Shown: positions 17,569 through 26,064, numbered from the stretch's first letter. The stretch: DNA of 64,000 nucleotides from Thalassobaculum fulvum (GCF_014652915.1 NZ_BMZS01000003.1:1-64000), one strand, 5' to 3'. Notes: a model not told the origin generated them from the letters alone. A program made the numbers and translations.

Positions 17569-18468
17569 GTGACCGGACAGCCGCGCGGCGCCGCGTTCTG
17601 GATCCTGGCCCTGGTGTTCGCCCTGTTCGTGCTGTTCCTGTATGGCCCGACCATCGCCATCGTGCTGCTCAGCTTCCAGGGGCCGGACGGCGGCCTGACC
17701 TTCCCGATGAACGGCGTGTCGTTCCATTGGTTCGCCAAGCTGTACGAGGGCGTCGGCGTGGTCGACATCTGGGCGGCGTTCCGCCGCTCGATCCGGCTCG
17801 GCCTGGTGGTGATGGGCCTGACGGTGGTGCTGTCGGTGGCGGCCGGCCTGGCGTTCCGCCGGCGGTTCGCCGGGTCCGGCCCGCTGTTCTTCGTGACCGT
17901 GGCCAGCCTGATCGTGCCGTCGATCTGCGTCAGCCTCGGCATCGGTCTGGAGTTCCGACTGCTGGACGACCAGGTCAATGCCATGGGAGGCGACTTCCCG
18001 TGGCTGGTCGACGGCTTCACCACCACCATGGGGCTGTTCACCTCGGGCCTCGGCGCCCACCTGACCTGGACCCTGCCGTTCGGCCTGCTGATCATGTTCG
18101 CGGTGTTCAACCGGTTCGACCGCTCCTACGAGGAGGCGGCCCGCGACCTGGGGGCGACTGCGTGGCAGACCTTCCGCTACGTGGTGCTGCCGATCATCGG
18201 CCCCAGCCTGATCGGCGTCGCGCTGTTCGGCTTCACCCTGTCCTACGACGAGCTGGCGCGGTCGTCGCAGGCGATCGGCGACGTCAACACCCTGCCGCTG
18301 GAGCTGCAGGGCCTGACCACCACGGTGACGACGCCGGAGATCTACGCGCTGGGCACCGTCACCACGGCGGTGTCGTTCGTGGTGATCGGCTTGGCGCTGG
18401 CGCTGATCCTGTGGGCCCGCCGCCGGCAGGAGCGCAGGGGCTCGGACGCCGGGCAGGGGATGGTGTAG
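17569..18468 (+). CDS. ABC transporter permease (PotC type)
   Basis: Second membrane subunit, 299 residues, six predicted helices, with EAARDLGATAWQTFRYVVLP as the ATPase coupling loop near residue 185. GGAAGGAG precedes a GTG start, and only one base separates it from the previous stop, so the two permeases are made together. The substrate is shared with the Tat-exported binding protein. Confidence 0.9.
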   Translation: MTGQPRGAAFWILALVFALFVLFLYGPTIAIVLLSFQGPDGGLTFPMNGVSFHWFAKLYEGVGVVDIWAAFRRSIRLGLVVMGLTVVLSVAAGLAFRRRFAGSGPLFFVTVASLIVPSICVSLGIGLEFRLLDDQVNAMGGDFPWLVDGFTTTMGLFTSGLGAHLTWTLPFGLLIMFAVFNRFDRSYEEAARDLGATAWQTFRYVVLPIIGPSLIGVALFGFTLSYDELARSSQAIGDVNTLPLELQGLTTTVTTPEIYALGTVTTAVSFVVIGLALALILWARRRQERRGSDAGQGMV

Positions 18469-18490
18469 GGCTGGCGGTACGCTCGTCGCT

Positions 18491-18623
18491 TCGTGGGTCC
18501 CGGATCGTCCGCGCCGAGAGCGGCGCGTTCGTCCGGGATGACGACAGAGTAGTGAGCGGCTTGCTCTTCTTGACGTCATCCCAGACCGACGCGCCGCAGG
18601 CGTGGCGGATCCGGGACCCACGA
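18491..18623. repeat. Intergenic hairpin repeat, type A copy 2
   Basis: 133 bp between the permease and racemase genes. Outer arms TCGTGGGTCCCGGATC (18491-18506) and GATCCGGGACCCACGA (18608-18623) are perfect. Compared with copy 1, the GGCTC/GAGCC pair is changed to GGATC/GATCC on both arms, a compensatory change. The inner arms around 18531 and 18573 pair with one mismatch. Confidence 0.85.
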
Positions 18624-18672
18624 GGTGACGGGCCCATAAACAGTGACCGAATGTCCCCGAGGAGGCCGTGCC

Positions 18673-19404
18673 GTGAAGATCGTCGTCGTCAACCCGAACA
18701 CCACCACCGCCATGACCGAGGGGATCGGCCGGGCGGCGCGGGCGGTCGCCAGCCCTGGGACCGAGATCGTCGCCGTGAACCCGGCGGACGGCCCGGCCAG
18801 CATCGAGGGCTACTACGACGAGGCGTTCGCGGTGCCGGGCCTGCTGGCCGAGATCGCGGCGCATCCCGACGCCGACGGCTACGTGGTCGCGTGCTTCGAC
18901 GATCCCGGCCTGGACGCCGCCCGCTCGGCCACCGCCCGGCCGGTGATCGGCATCGGCGAGGCCGGCTACCACGTCGCCTCCATGGTCTCGGGCCGGTTCG
19001 GGGTGATCACCACCCTGGCCCGTTCGATCGGGGCGCTCGAGGGCAATCTGCTGAAATACGGGCTCGATCGGCGGTGCTGCGGGGTGCGGGCGGTCGACCT
19101 GCCGGTACTGGCGCTGCACGACGACCCGGAGCTGACCCGCGAGCGGATCGGCACCGCGATCGAGGCGGCGAAGGCCGAGGACCGGGCCGAGGCGATCGTG
19201 CTGGGCTGTGCCGGCATGGCCGATCTCGCGGCCGACCTGACGGCCCGGCACGGCCTGCCGGTGATCGACGGCGTCGCGGCGGCGGTGAAGCTGGTGGAGG
19301 CGCTGGTCGGGCTCGGGGTGTCGACCTGTCGGATCGGCGGGTATGCGCCACCGCTGCCCAAGCACTATGCTGGCGCCTTCGCGAAATTCGCACCGTCCGA
19401 ATGA
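18673..19404 (+). CDS. Asp/Glu/hydantoin racemase family, probable allantoin racemase
   Basis: Cofactor-independent racemase of 243 residues. Both catalytic cysteines are present: VVACFDDPG (Cys 74) and VLGCAGMAD (Cys 179), with the N-terminal VVNPNTTTAMTEGI and VIGIGEAGYH segments. Allantoin racemase and hydantoin racemase belong to this family. Followed at 20 bp by allantoinase puuE, it is best read as allantoin racemase, converting the enantiomer that PuuE cannot use. The GTG at 18673 is fixed by GAGGAGG seven bases upstream; an ATG at 18643 lacks a ribosome site. Hydantoin as substrate cannot be excluded. Confidence 0.8.
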   Translation: MKIVVVNPNTTTAMTEGIGRAARAVASPGTEIVAVNPADGPASIEGYYDEAFAVPGLLAEIAAHPDADGYVVACFDDPGLDAARSATARPVIGIGEAGYHVASMVSGRFGVITTLARSIGALEGNLLKYGLDRRCCGVRAVDLPVLALHDDPELTRERIGTAIEAAKAEDRAEAIVLGCAGMADLAADLTARHGLPVIDGVAAAVKLVEALVGLGVSTCRIGGYAPPLPKHYAGAFAKFAPSE

Positions 19405-19424
19405 CGGGCCGAGGGAGGCGACAG

Positions 19425-20336
19425 GTGAACCCGGACTATCCCCGCGACATGATCGGCTACGGCCGCACGCCGCCGCACGCGGCGTGGCCGGACGGCGCCC
19501 GTGTGGCCCTGCAGTTCGTGATCAACTACGAGGAGGGCGGCGAGAACACCATTCTCGACGGCGACCCGGCCTCGGAGGCGTTCCTGTCCGAGATCGTCGG
19601 CGCCCAGCCGCTGGTCGGCAAGCGCAACATGAACATGGAGTCGATCTACGAGTACGGCTCGCGCGCCGGGTTCTGGCGATTGTGGCGGGCGTTCACCGCG
19701 CGCGGCCTGCCGGTCACGGTATACGGGGTGACGGCGGCCCTGGTCCGCAACCCGGAGGCGGTCGCCGCCATGAAGGAGGCGGACTGGGAGATCGCAAGCC
19801 ACGCGCTGCGCTGGATCGACTACCAGGACATGCCGGTCGAGGAGGAACGGCGCCAGCTGCAGGAGGCGATCCGCCTGCACACCGAGGCCACCGGCAGCCG
19901 GCCGCTCGGCTGGTACACCGGCCGGATCAGCCCGCAGACCCGGCAGCTGGTGATGGAGGAGGGCGGCTTCCTGTACGACAGCGACAGCTATGCCGACGAC
20001 CTGCCGTACTGGCTCGAGGGGCCGAACGGGCCGCATCTGGTGATCCCCTACACCCTCGACGCCAACGACATGCGGTTCGCCACCGCCCAGGGCTTCAACA
20101 GCGGCGACCAGTTCTTCGCCTATCTGCGCGACAGCCTGGACGTGCTGCGCGCCGAGGGGGCCGAGTCGCCGAAGATGATGAACGTCGGCCTGCACTGCCG
20201 GCTGGTCGGCCGGCCGGGGCGGACCGCGGCGCTGATGCGGTTCCTGGACTACGCCGCCGGGTTCGGCGACGTTTGGATCTGCCGGCGCATCGACATCGCC
20301 CGGCACTGGCACGAGAACCACAGGCCCGCATCGTGA
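19425..20336 (+). CDS. puuE: Allantoinase PuuE (metal-independent, NodB fold)
   Basis: Hydrolyses (S)-allantoin to allantoate in purine breakdown. The 303 residues follow Pseudomonas PuuE along their length: YPRDMIGYGRTPPH at the start, FVINYEEGGENTILDGD near 30, SEAFLSEIVGAQPL near 50, MESIYEYGSRAGFWR near 70, WIDYQDM near 128, LGWYTGRISPQTR near 160, and GLHCRLVGRPGRTAAL near 265. The PuuE motif SHGxRW is SHALRW here, a modest change. The GTG at 19425 follows GAGGGAGG. It sits between a racemase and a GNAT gene; its TGA overlaps the latter as GTGA. Confidence 0.8.
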   Translation: MNPDYPRDMIGYGRTPPHAAWPDGARVALQFVINYEEGGENTILDGDPASEAFLSEIVGAQPLVGKRNMNMESIYEYGSRAGFWRLWRAFTARGLPVTVYGVTAALVRNPEAVAAMKEADWEIASHALRWIDYQDMPVEEERRQLQEAIRLHTEATGSRPLGWYTGRISPQTRQLVMEEGGFLYDSDSYADDLPYWLEGPNGPHLVIPYTLDANDMRFATAQGFNSGDQFFAYLRDSLDVLRAEGAESPKMMNVGLHCRLVGRPGRTAALMRFLDYAAGFGDVWICRRIDIARHWHENHRPAS

Positions 20337-21214
20337 GCGACACCGTCGAGATCAGGCCCATGACCGCCGCCGAGGTCGGCATCGCGGTGGAGTGGGCGGC
20401 GACCGAGGGCTGGAACCCGGGTCTGGAGGACGCGCCGTGCTTCATGGCCGAGGACCCGGAAGGGTTCTGGATGGCGTTCGTCGACGGCCAGCCGGCGGCC
20501 AGCATCTCGGTGGTGAACTACGGCCCGGGGTTCGGCTTCCTCGGCTTCTACATCTGCCGGCCGGAGCTGCGCGGCCGCGGCATCGGCTACCGGCTCTGGC
20601 AGGCCGGGATGGCGCACCATGGCGACCGCGTGATCGGGCTCGACGGGGTGCCGGACCAGCAGGACAACTACCGCAAGTCCGGGTTCGTGCTGGCCTACCG
20701 CAACATCCGCTACACCGGCACCGTTTCGGTCGAGGCACCGCAGGACCCGCGCCTGGTGCGGATCGGGCCGGAGCTGGTCGACGCGGTGATCGCCTACGAC
20801 CGGCCGTTCTTCCCGGCCCCGCGCGACAAGTTCATGACTTGCTGGCTGGGCGGCGAGACCCGGACCGGCTGGGCGCTGGTCGAGGATGGCCGGGTCACCG
20901 GCTACGGCGTGATCCGGAGCTGCCGGGAAGGGGCGAAGATCGGCCCGCTGTTCGCCGACGATGCCCGGCGCGCGGACCTGCTGTTCCGCCGCCTCGCCGC
21001 GTCGGCGCCAGGTGGGGCGCCAGGTGGGGCGCCAGGTGGGGCGCCGGCCGGGCCGATCGTGCTCGACCCGCCGGAGCCGAACCCGGAGGCGGTGGCGCTG
21101 GCCCGCCGCTACGGCCTGGAGCCCGGCTTCGAGACCGCCCGCATGTACCGCGGTCCGGCCCCGCAGCTGCCGCTCGACCGGCTGTTCGGAGTGACCACCT
21201 TCGAGTTGGGGTGA
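20333..21214 (+). CDS. Two-domain GNAT acetyltransferase
   Basis: 293-residue protein. The N-terminal GNAT domain (about 5-130) contains the acetyl-CoA loop RPELRGRGIGYRLWQAG near 78 and QQDNYRKSGFVLAYRN near 108. The C-terminal region (about 140-285) resembles the second domain of YitH/HolE-type GNAT proteins. Between residues 225 and 238 a Gly-Gly-Ala-Pro tract comes from a 12-bp tandem repeat. The GTG start overlaps the puuE stop as GTGA, so it is co-translated with allantoinase and may acylate a pathway amine or the amino product; target unknown. Confidence 0.75.
   Translation: MSDTVEIRPMTAAEVGIAVEWAATEGWNPGLEDAPCFMAEDPEGFWMAFVDGQPAASISVVNYGPGFGFLGFYICRPELRGRGIGYRLWQAGMAHHGDRVIGLDGVPDQQDNYRKSGFVLAYRNIRYTGTVSVEAPQDPRLVRIGPELVDAVIAYDRPFFPAPRDKFMTCWLGGETRTGWALVEDGRVTGYGVIRSCREGAKIGPLFADDARRADLLFRRLAASAPGGAPGGAPGGAPAGPIVLDPPEPNPEAVALARRYGLEPGFETARMYRGPAPQLPLDRLFGVTTFELG
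21005..21040 (+). repeat. In-frame 12-bp tandem repeat, three copies
   Basis: GCGCCAGGTGGG is repeated at 21005, 21017 and 21029 inside the GNAT gene, coding Ala-Pro-Gly-Gly units in the linker before the last part of the protein. Because the unit is a multiple of three, copy-number change would keep the frame. Confidence 0.85.
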
Positions 21215-21226
21215 CCGTGACTGCCG

Positions 21227-21324
21227 TGGGTCCCGGCTCGCTGCTTTGCAGCGGCCCGGATGAGGGCATACTTCAGCAGCCTCATCCCGGCCGGAGCGGC
21301 GAAGCTGCGGAGAGCCGGGACCCA
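21227..21324. repeat. Intergenic hairpin repeat, type B copy 1
   Basis: 98 bp between the GNAT and M20 genes. Outer arms TGGGTCCCGGCTC (21227-21239) and GAGCCGGGACCCA (21312-21324) are perfect. The inner segment has the type B signature GGATGAGG/CCTCATCC in place of the GATGACG of type A. Confidence 0.85.
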
Positions 21325-21372
21325 GGCTGAAATACGTGCGACGCATCCGCTATTCGAACCCGTGAGAACACC

Positions 21373-22623
21373 ATGTCCGACACCCGCCCGTCCGATGCCC
21401 TGATCGCCCCGGTCGCTGCCGCGATCGAGCGCCGCTGGGATGCCGAGATCGAGTTCCTGCGCGCCCTGGTGCGCCAGCCGTCCGACAACCCGCCGGGCGA
21501 CTGCACGCCGCACGCCGAGGTGACCGCCCGGCTGCTGGAGAGCCTCGGCTTCACGGTCGAGCGGCACGCGGTGCCGGACGACGTGGTGCAGACTGCCGGC
21601 ATGATCTCCTGCACCAATCTGATCGTCCGCAAGTCGTTCGGGGACGGCCCGGTCGTGGCGCTGAACGCCCATGGCGACGTGGTTCCGCCGGGCGACGGCT
21701 GGACCCACGACCCGTACGGCGGCGAGGTGGTCGACGGGGTGATGTACGGCCGCGGCGTGGCGGTCTCGAAGTCCGATTTCGCGACCTACGCCTTCGCGCT
21801 GCTGGCGCTCGAGGCGGTGGCAGAGCGGCTGTCCGGCGCGGTCGAGCTGCACCTGACCTACGACGAGGAGACCGGCGGCGGCATCGGCCCGGCCTGGATC
21901 CTGGCGCAGGGGCTGACCCGGCCGGACTACGCGATCAGCGCCGGCTTCAGCCACGCCATCGTCACCGCCCACAACGGCGTCCTGCACCTGGAGGTGACGG
22001 TGCGCGGCCGCTCGGCCCATGCCGCCAAGCCGGACGAGGGTGCCGACGCCCTGGAGGCGATGACCACGATCCTGCAGGCGCTGTACGTCGAGCGCCGGTC
22101 GTACCCGGAGCGGGTCTCGGCGATCCCCGGTATCGGCCATCCGAACATGACGGTCGGACTGATCGAGGGCGGCATCAACACCAACGTGGTGCCGGACCGC
22201 TGCACCATCCGGCTCGACCGCCGGATGACGCCGGAGGAGGACCCGGCCGCGGTCGAGGCGCGGCTGCGAACGGTGATCGAGGGCGCGGTCGCCGGCCATG
22301 ACGGGGTGTCGGTCGAGATCGCCCGGGTGCTGCTGGCCTCGCCGCTGCGCCGCCTGGACGGCGCCGAGAAGCTGATCGATCCGGTACGCCATCACGCCCG
22401 GCGGCTGCTGGCCGAGGAGGTCCCGGTCGAGGGCGTGCCGCTGTACACCGACGCCCGGCTGTACGCCGAGGCCGGGGTGCCGACCATCGGCTACGGTGCC
22501 GGCCCGCGCACCTTCCTGGACGCCAACGGCCACCGCGCCGACGAGAAGCTGGTGCTGAGCGACCTGCGGGTCGCGACCGAGGTGGTGGCGCTGGCGGTCG
22601 CCGAGGTGCTGGCTAAGGCGTAG
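21373..22623 (+). CDS. M20 metallopeptidase, ArgE/DapE/ACY1 type
   Basis: Two-zinc amidohydrolase of 416 residues. The metal-site motifs are NAHGDVVPPGDGW near 95 (first His/Asp), GRGVAVSKSDFA near 125, TYDEETGGGIG near 160 (catalytic Glu pair) and a dimerisation domain around 200-310 (RGRSAHAAKPDEGADA). It is not the AllC allantoate amidohydrolase, whose zinc motif differs. It follows the puuE/GNAT genes by 158 bp across a hairpin repeat and probably removes an N-acyl or carbamoyl group from an amino acid-like intermediate. Its 3' end overlaps the convergent membrane gene by 11 bp. Confidence 0.8.
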   Translation: MSDTRPSDALIAPVAAAIERRWDAEIEFLRALVRQPSDNPPGDCTPHAEVTARLLESLGFTVERHAVPDDVVQTAGMISCTNLIVRKSFGDGPVVALNAHGDVVPPGDGWTHDPYGGEVVDGVMYGRGVAVSKSDFATYAFALLALEAVAERLSGAVELHLTYDEETGGGIGPAWILAQGLTRPDYAISAGFSHAIVTAHNGVLHLEVTVRGRSAHAAKPDEGADALEAMTTILQALYVERRSYPERVSAIPGIGHPNMTVGLIEGGINTNVVPDRCTIRLDRRMTPEEDPAAVEARLRTVIEGAVAGHDGVSVEIARVLLASPLRRLDGAEKLIDPVRHHARRLLAEEVPVEGVPLYTDARLYAEAGVPTIGYGAGPRTFLDANGHRADEKLVLSDLRVATEVVALAVAEVLAKA

Positions 22624-23260
22624 GCGTCCGCCGGATCCGCTCGGCGACGACCACCGCCAGGATCGCCGCCGCCGGCAGCACCAGCCGCTCCGGCGTGTCG
22701 AGCGACAGGGCGGTCATGCCGGCGACCAGCGACCACATCACCGGCACGACCAGCAGGTGCGGTCGGACCGGCCGCGCGGTGAGCAGCAGGCCGAGGGTGA
22801 GCAGGGCGGTCGGGTCCGGCGCCGCGCCGACCCACGGCAGGCTCGTCCAGTCGTGGCCGGCCAGCAGGCCGAGCAGCGGGTAGCCGGCGATCGCAAGGAC
22901 CGCCAGGCCGCAGCCAATCCGGCCGGCGGTGTGGTCGCCGACCCGGTAGACCAGTTGCTTGCGCCAGACGCCCGTCCACAGCAGCAGGACGGCCTGGGCG
23001 ATGAAGAAGCCACCGTAGAGCGGGGCCATGAAGTCGATGGTCGCGGCGTAGCGCAGGTGGAAGACGATCCCGACCCACGCCCAGGCGGCGGCGAGGAACA
23101 GCGATGCCATCCGGTCGCCTTCGCGCACCGGCCGGGCGGCGTGGCCGAGGATCGCCACCGATACCAGGACGGCCGCCGCCGGCAGCGGCACGATCGCGGC
23201 GTTGTACCGGGCCAGCAGCGAGTCCAGGACCTCGGCGGTGTAGGGCAGGACCGGGATCAC
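22613..23260 (-). CDS. DUF6064-type integral membrane protein
   Basis: 215-residue protein with about six or seven membrane helices (for example VPLPAAAVLVSVAILGHAA and LLTLGLLLTARPVRPHLLVV). The N-terminus LPYTAEVLDSLLARYNAAI matches the DUF6064 family, whose function is unknown. The GTG start at 23260 directly abuts the stop codon of the aldo/keto reductase gene with no spacing, so it is expressed by coupled translation with it. The family assignment is from recall of the N-terminal pattern. Confidence 0.6.
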   Translation of the reverse strand: MIPVLPYTAEVLDSLLARYNAAIVPLPAAAVLVSVAILGHAARPVREGDRMASLFLAAAWAWVGIVFHLRYAATIDFMAPLYGGFFIAQAVLLLWTGVWRKQLVYRVGDHTAGRIGCGLAVLAIAGYPLLGLLAGHDWTSLPWVGAAPDPTALLTLGLLLTARPVRPHLLVVPVMWSLVAGMTALSLDTPERLVLPAAAILAVVVAERIRRTPTP

Positions 23261-24187
23261 CTAGAGGTTCTCGACGTAGTCGACCATGCGCTTGCGCATC
23301 GCCGGGTCGGGCAGCGGGCCGTGCAGGGCACCCATGTTCTCGCGCATGTGGTCGACCCGGCTGGTCGCCGGGATCGCGCAGGTCACCGCCGGGTGCGAGA
23401 TCACGAACTTCAGGAAGAACTGCGCCCAGTTGGCACAACCGATCTCGCCGGCCCAGCCCGGCAGCTTGTGGCGTGCGAACATCTCGAACAGCTGCTTCTG
23501 CCGGAACGGCCGGTTGACGATGACCCCGAGCCCGCGCTCGGCGGCCAGCGGCAGCAGCCGGCGCTCGGCCTCGCGGTCGACGATGTTGTAGGTGAACTGC
23601 ACGAGGTCGACCGGACGCGACGCCATGATCCGCTCCATTTCGGCGTGCCGGCTGCCGTGCGAGGTTGTGATGCCGATCAGCCGGACCCGGCCGGCCTGCT
23701 TGTCGGCCAGCAGGGTCTCGAGGTGGCCCTCCCAGTTCAGCAGGTTGTGGATCTGCATGGCGTCGAACCGCTCGACACCCCACAGCCGGCGGGATTCCGC
23801 CATCTGTTCCGGCCCGTTGTTCTGCCACCAGGTCCACACCTTGGTGGCCGAGAACAGCGGCACGTCGGCCGGCAGCCGCGACAGGCAGTAGCCGATCACG
23901 TCCTCCGCCGTGCCGTACATCGGCGAGGAATCGACGACCCGGCCGCCCAGCTCGAAGAAGGTCCGCAGCACCTCCAGGCGCCGGTCGCGCAGCCCCTGGT
24001 CGTCGCCGACGTTGAAGGTGATCCAGGTTCCCATGCCGACGACGGGGACGCGTTCGCCGGTCGCCGGGATCGGGCGGGTGAGGGGCGGGGCGTCGGCGGC
24101 TCGCAGCGGTACGGTTCCGAGGCCGGCGGTCGCGGCCAGCGATGCCAGGACGGTGCGGCGGTCCGGGTGCGGGATGCGGCGGGTCAT
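23261..24187 (-). CDS. Tat-exported aldo/keto reductase
   Basis: 308-residue NADPH-dependent TIM-barrel oxidoreductase. The N-terminus has a twin-arginine-like signal, DRRTVLASLAATAG, cleaved near residue 31 (LRAAD), placing the enzyme in the periplasm. The catalytic tetrad is recognisable: Asp and Tyr in VVDSSPMYG, Lys in SATKVW and His in MQIHNLLNW. The C-terminal cofactor region is VTCAIPATSRVDHMREN. Periplasmic members of this family are common in proteobacteria but their cofactor supply is unclear. It abuts the DUF6064 gene and follows an SDR gene on the same strand. Confidence 0.82.
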   Translation of the reverse strand: MTRRIPHPDRRTVLASLAATAGLGTVPLRAADAPPLTRPIPATGERVPVVGMGTWITFNVGDDQGLRDRRLEVLRTFFELGGRVVDSSPMYGTAEDVIGYCLSRLPADVPLFSATKVWTWWQNNGPEQMAESRRLWGVERFDAMQIHNLLNWEGHLETLLADKQAGRVRLIGITTSHGSRHAEMERIMASRPVDLVQFTYNIVDREAERRLLPLAAERGLGVIVNRPFRQKQLFEMFARHKLPGWAGEIGCANWAQFFLKFVISHPAVTCAIPATSRVDHMRENMGALHGPLPDPAMRKRMVDYVENL

Positions 24188-24233
24188 GATCGGGATATGG
24201 CGCGCCCGGCCGGCTCGGCCAACCCCGGGTTCG

Positions 24234-24941
24234 TCACGACAGGCCGGTCACCGGCAGCAGCGCCCCGTGCACGGCGCGGGCGTCGTCGGAGGCCAGGAAC
24301 GCGATCGCCGCGGCCAGGTCGTCGAGCGCCACCCATTTGCCGGGGTCGGCCTTCGGCATGGCGGTGCGGTTCTGCGGGGTGTCGAGGATCGTCGGCAGCA
24401 CGCAGTTGACGTTGATGCCCTTGCCGCGCAGCTCGGCCGACGCGCTCTCGGTCGCCCGCATCACCGCCGACTTGGCGGCGCAGTAGGCGCCCATGCCGGC
24501 TACCCCCTTGAGGGCGGCATGAGCGCCGACGGTGACGATCTTGCCGGAGCCCTGGGCGATCATGCCCGGGGTCACCGCCGCCAGCAGCGGCAGCAGCGTC
24601 CCGATGTTGAGCCGGTGCATCCGCTCCCACGCCTCGGCCTCGGTCTCGTGCACCGGCGGGCCCATGTCGAAGCCGCCGGCCAGCGCGACCGCGACGTCGA
24701 TGGTGCCGATCCGGCCGGCGGCGGAGGCCAGCGCGGTCTTCACCGCGGCCGCGTCCAGCAGGTCGACGGCGATCCCGAGATGGTCGCCGGGCAACTCGCC
24801 GGCCAGCGCGGCGGCGCGCTCGGCGTCCCGGTCGATCACCACCAGCGCGGCGTCCTCGCTGGCGAACCGCGCGGCAACCGCCCGGCCGAGATTGCCGGCG
24901 GCGCCGGTGATCGCGACGACCTTGTTGGTGAAGCGGGCCAT
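24234..24941 (-). CDS. Short-chain dehydrogenase/reductase
   Basis: Rossmann-fold oxidoreductase of 235 residues. The cofactor motif is ITGAAGNLGRAVA near residue 11; an Asp at the end of the second strand (VVIDRD) suggests NAD(H). The catalytic motif is YCAAK near 153 with the preceding VTVGAHAALKG. GGAGG precedes the ATG at 24941. No substrate can be assigned. It lies between the EamA and aldo/keto reductase genes, separated from EamA by a hairpin repeat. Confidence 0.85.
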   Translation of the reverse strand: MARFTNKVVAITGAAGNLGRAVAARFASEDAALVVIDRDAERAAALAGELPGDHLGIAVDLLDAAAVKTALASAAGRIGTIDVAVALAGGFDMGPPVHETEAEAWERMHRLNIGTLLPLLAAVTPGMIAQGSGKIVTVGAHAALKGVAGMGAYCAAKSAVMRATESASAELRGKGINVNCVLPTILDTPQNRTAMPKADPGKWVALDDLAAAIAFLASDDARAVHGALLPVTGLS

Positions 24942-25017
24942 GTCGTCCTCCGATTGGCTGTCCGGGGCATCATCGTCTTGGTGGTCGGCTGCGTCGAGGG
25001 GGGCCGTCGATGCGGCC

Positions 25018-25129
25018 GGTGGGTCCCGGCTCTCCGTGGCTCCGCCGCTCCGGCCGGGATGAGGGGTCTACAGGCAACCCTCTCTCCGCCCCTCATCCCG
25101 GACGCGCGAAGCGCGAGCCGGGGCCCACC
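25018..25129. repeat. Intergenic hairpin repeat, type B copy 2
   Basis: 112 bp between the SDR and EamA genes. Outer arms GGTGGGTCCCGGCTC (25018-25032) and GAGCCGGGGCCCACC (25115-25129) pair with one T:G. Inner arms CCGGGATGAGGGG (25054-25066) and CCCCTCATCCCGG (25089-25101) are perfect. Confidence 0.85.
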
Positions 25130-25146
25130 CGCCGCCGCGTCGCCGG

Positions 25147-26064
25147 CTACCGTCGCCGGCGCGGGCGGACCACGACCAGGAACACCGCAACCGCGACGCA
25201 GGCGAGCGCGGTGTAGTCGACCAGGTGCGGGGTGACGCCGAACATCAGCTGGTTCGCGAACACGCCGATCACCGGCACCATCAGGGTGCCGACGGTCGAG
25301 GCCACCACCGGCAGCATCGCCACCACGGTGAAGTACGCCCAGTAGCAGATGATCCCGGTGATCAGCATGTTGTAGGCCAGCGACAGCAGCGGGCCGACGG
25401 TGACCGTCCCGATGTTCTGCCAGTCCCATGCGACCGCGACGATGGCGATCGGGATCACGCCGATCAGGTGCTGCCAGCCGACCGCCACGGTGACCGGCAT
25501 CGACAGCCGGGCGTGCTTGATCACCACGGTCCCGGCACCCCAGGACACCGCCCCGCCGAGGATCAGCAGCGGGCCGAGCGTCGAGTTGCCGAGCGCCGCC
25601 GCGTCGACCGAGAACAGCAGCGCCATGCCGACCAGCCCGACCACCAGCCCGGCGACCGCCCGGCCGCTCAGCCTCTCCTTCAGGACGACGGTGCCGATCA
25701 CGGTCGCCCACAGCGGCATGGTGTAGGCGATGATGCCGGCCCGGCCGGCGTCCATCAGGGTGATGCCGTAGGCCACGAACACGTTGAACAGGGTGATGTT
25801 CAGCAGGCCGCCGACGATCAGCTGCCGCCAGGCGCCGGGCGGTACCCGCAGGGAATGGCCGTTGAACGCCGAGATCGCGAACAGCCCGGCGCAGGACACG
25901 ATGCTGGCGCCGGCCCGGAACACCCAGGGCGGGATCTCCGCCAGCCCGACCTTCATGATCGGCCAGTTGAACCCCCACAGCACCGCGATCATCGCCAGCA
26001 GGCCGACGGCCAGCAGCGGGGTGCCGCTGCGTTCGGCCGGAGTTGCGGATGCGGGCTGGGACAA
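25147..26064 (-). CDS. EamA/DMT-family transporter
   Basis: 305-residue membrane protein with ten predicted helices in two EamA repeats (about 15-145 and 160-295), ending in a basic tail PRRRR. The VLWGFNWPIMKVGL opening is typical. Such proteins usually export amino acids or other metabolites. The start is a TTG at 26064, supported by CCGGAG eight bases upstream and a 16-bp gap to the preceding MlrC gene, with which it is probably co-transcribed. Confidence 0.85.
   Translation of the reverse strand: MSQPASATPAERSGTPLLAVGLLAMIAVLWGFNWPIMKVGLAEIPPWVFRAGASIVSCAGLFAISAFNGHSLRVPPGAWRQLIVGGLLNITLFNVFVAYGITLMDAGRAGIIAYTMPLWATVIGTVVLKERLSGRAVAGLVVGLVGMALLFSVDAAALGNSTLGPLLILGGAVSWGAGTVVIKHARLSMPVTVAVGWQHLIGVIPIAIVAVAWDWQNIGTVTVGPLLSLAYNMLITGIICYWAYFTVVAMLPVVASTVGTLMVPVIGVFANQLMFGVTPHLVDYTALACVAVAVFLVVVRPRRRR

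Noticed and set aside
18643-18672. ATG start ten codons earlier for the Cys-containing racemase
   Set aside because: The ribosome site GAGGAGG lies between this ATG and the GTG at 18673, so the GTG is the better start.
21373-22623. Allantoate amidohydrolase (AllC) call for the M20 gene
   Set aside because: It would complete the allantoin pathway, but the zinc-site pattern (AHGDVVPPGDGW) is of the ArgE/DapE type, not the AllC pattern.
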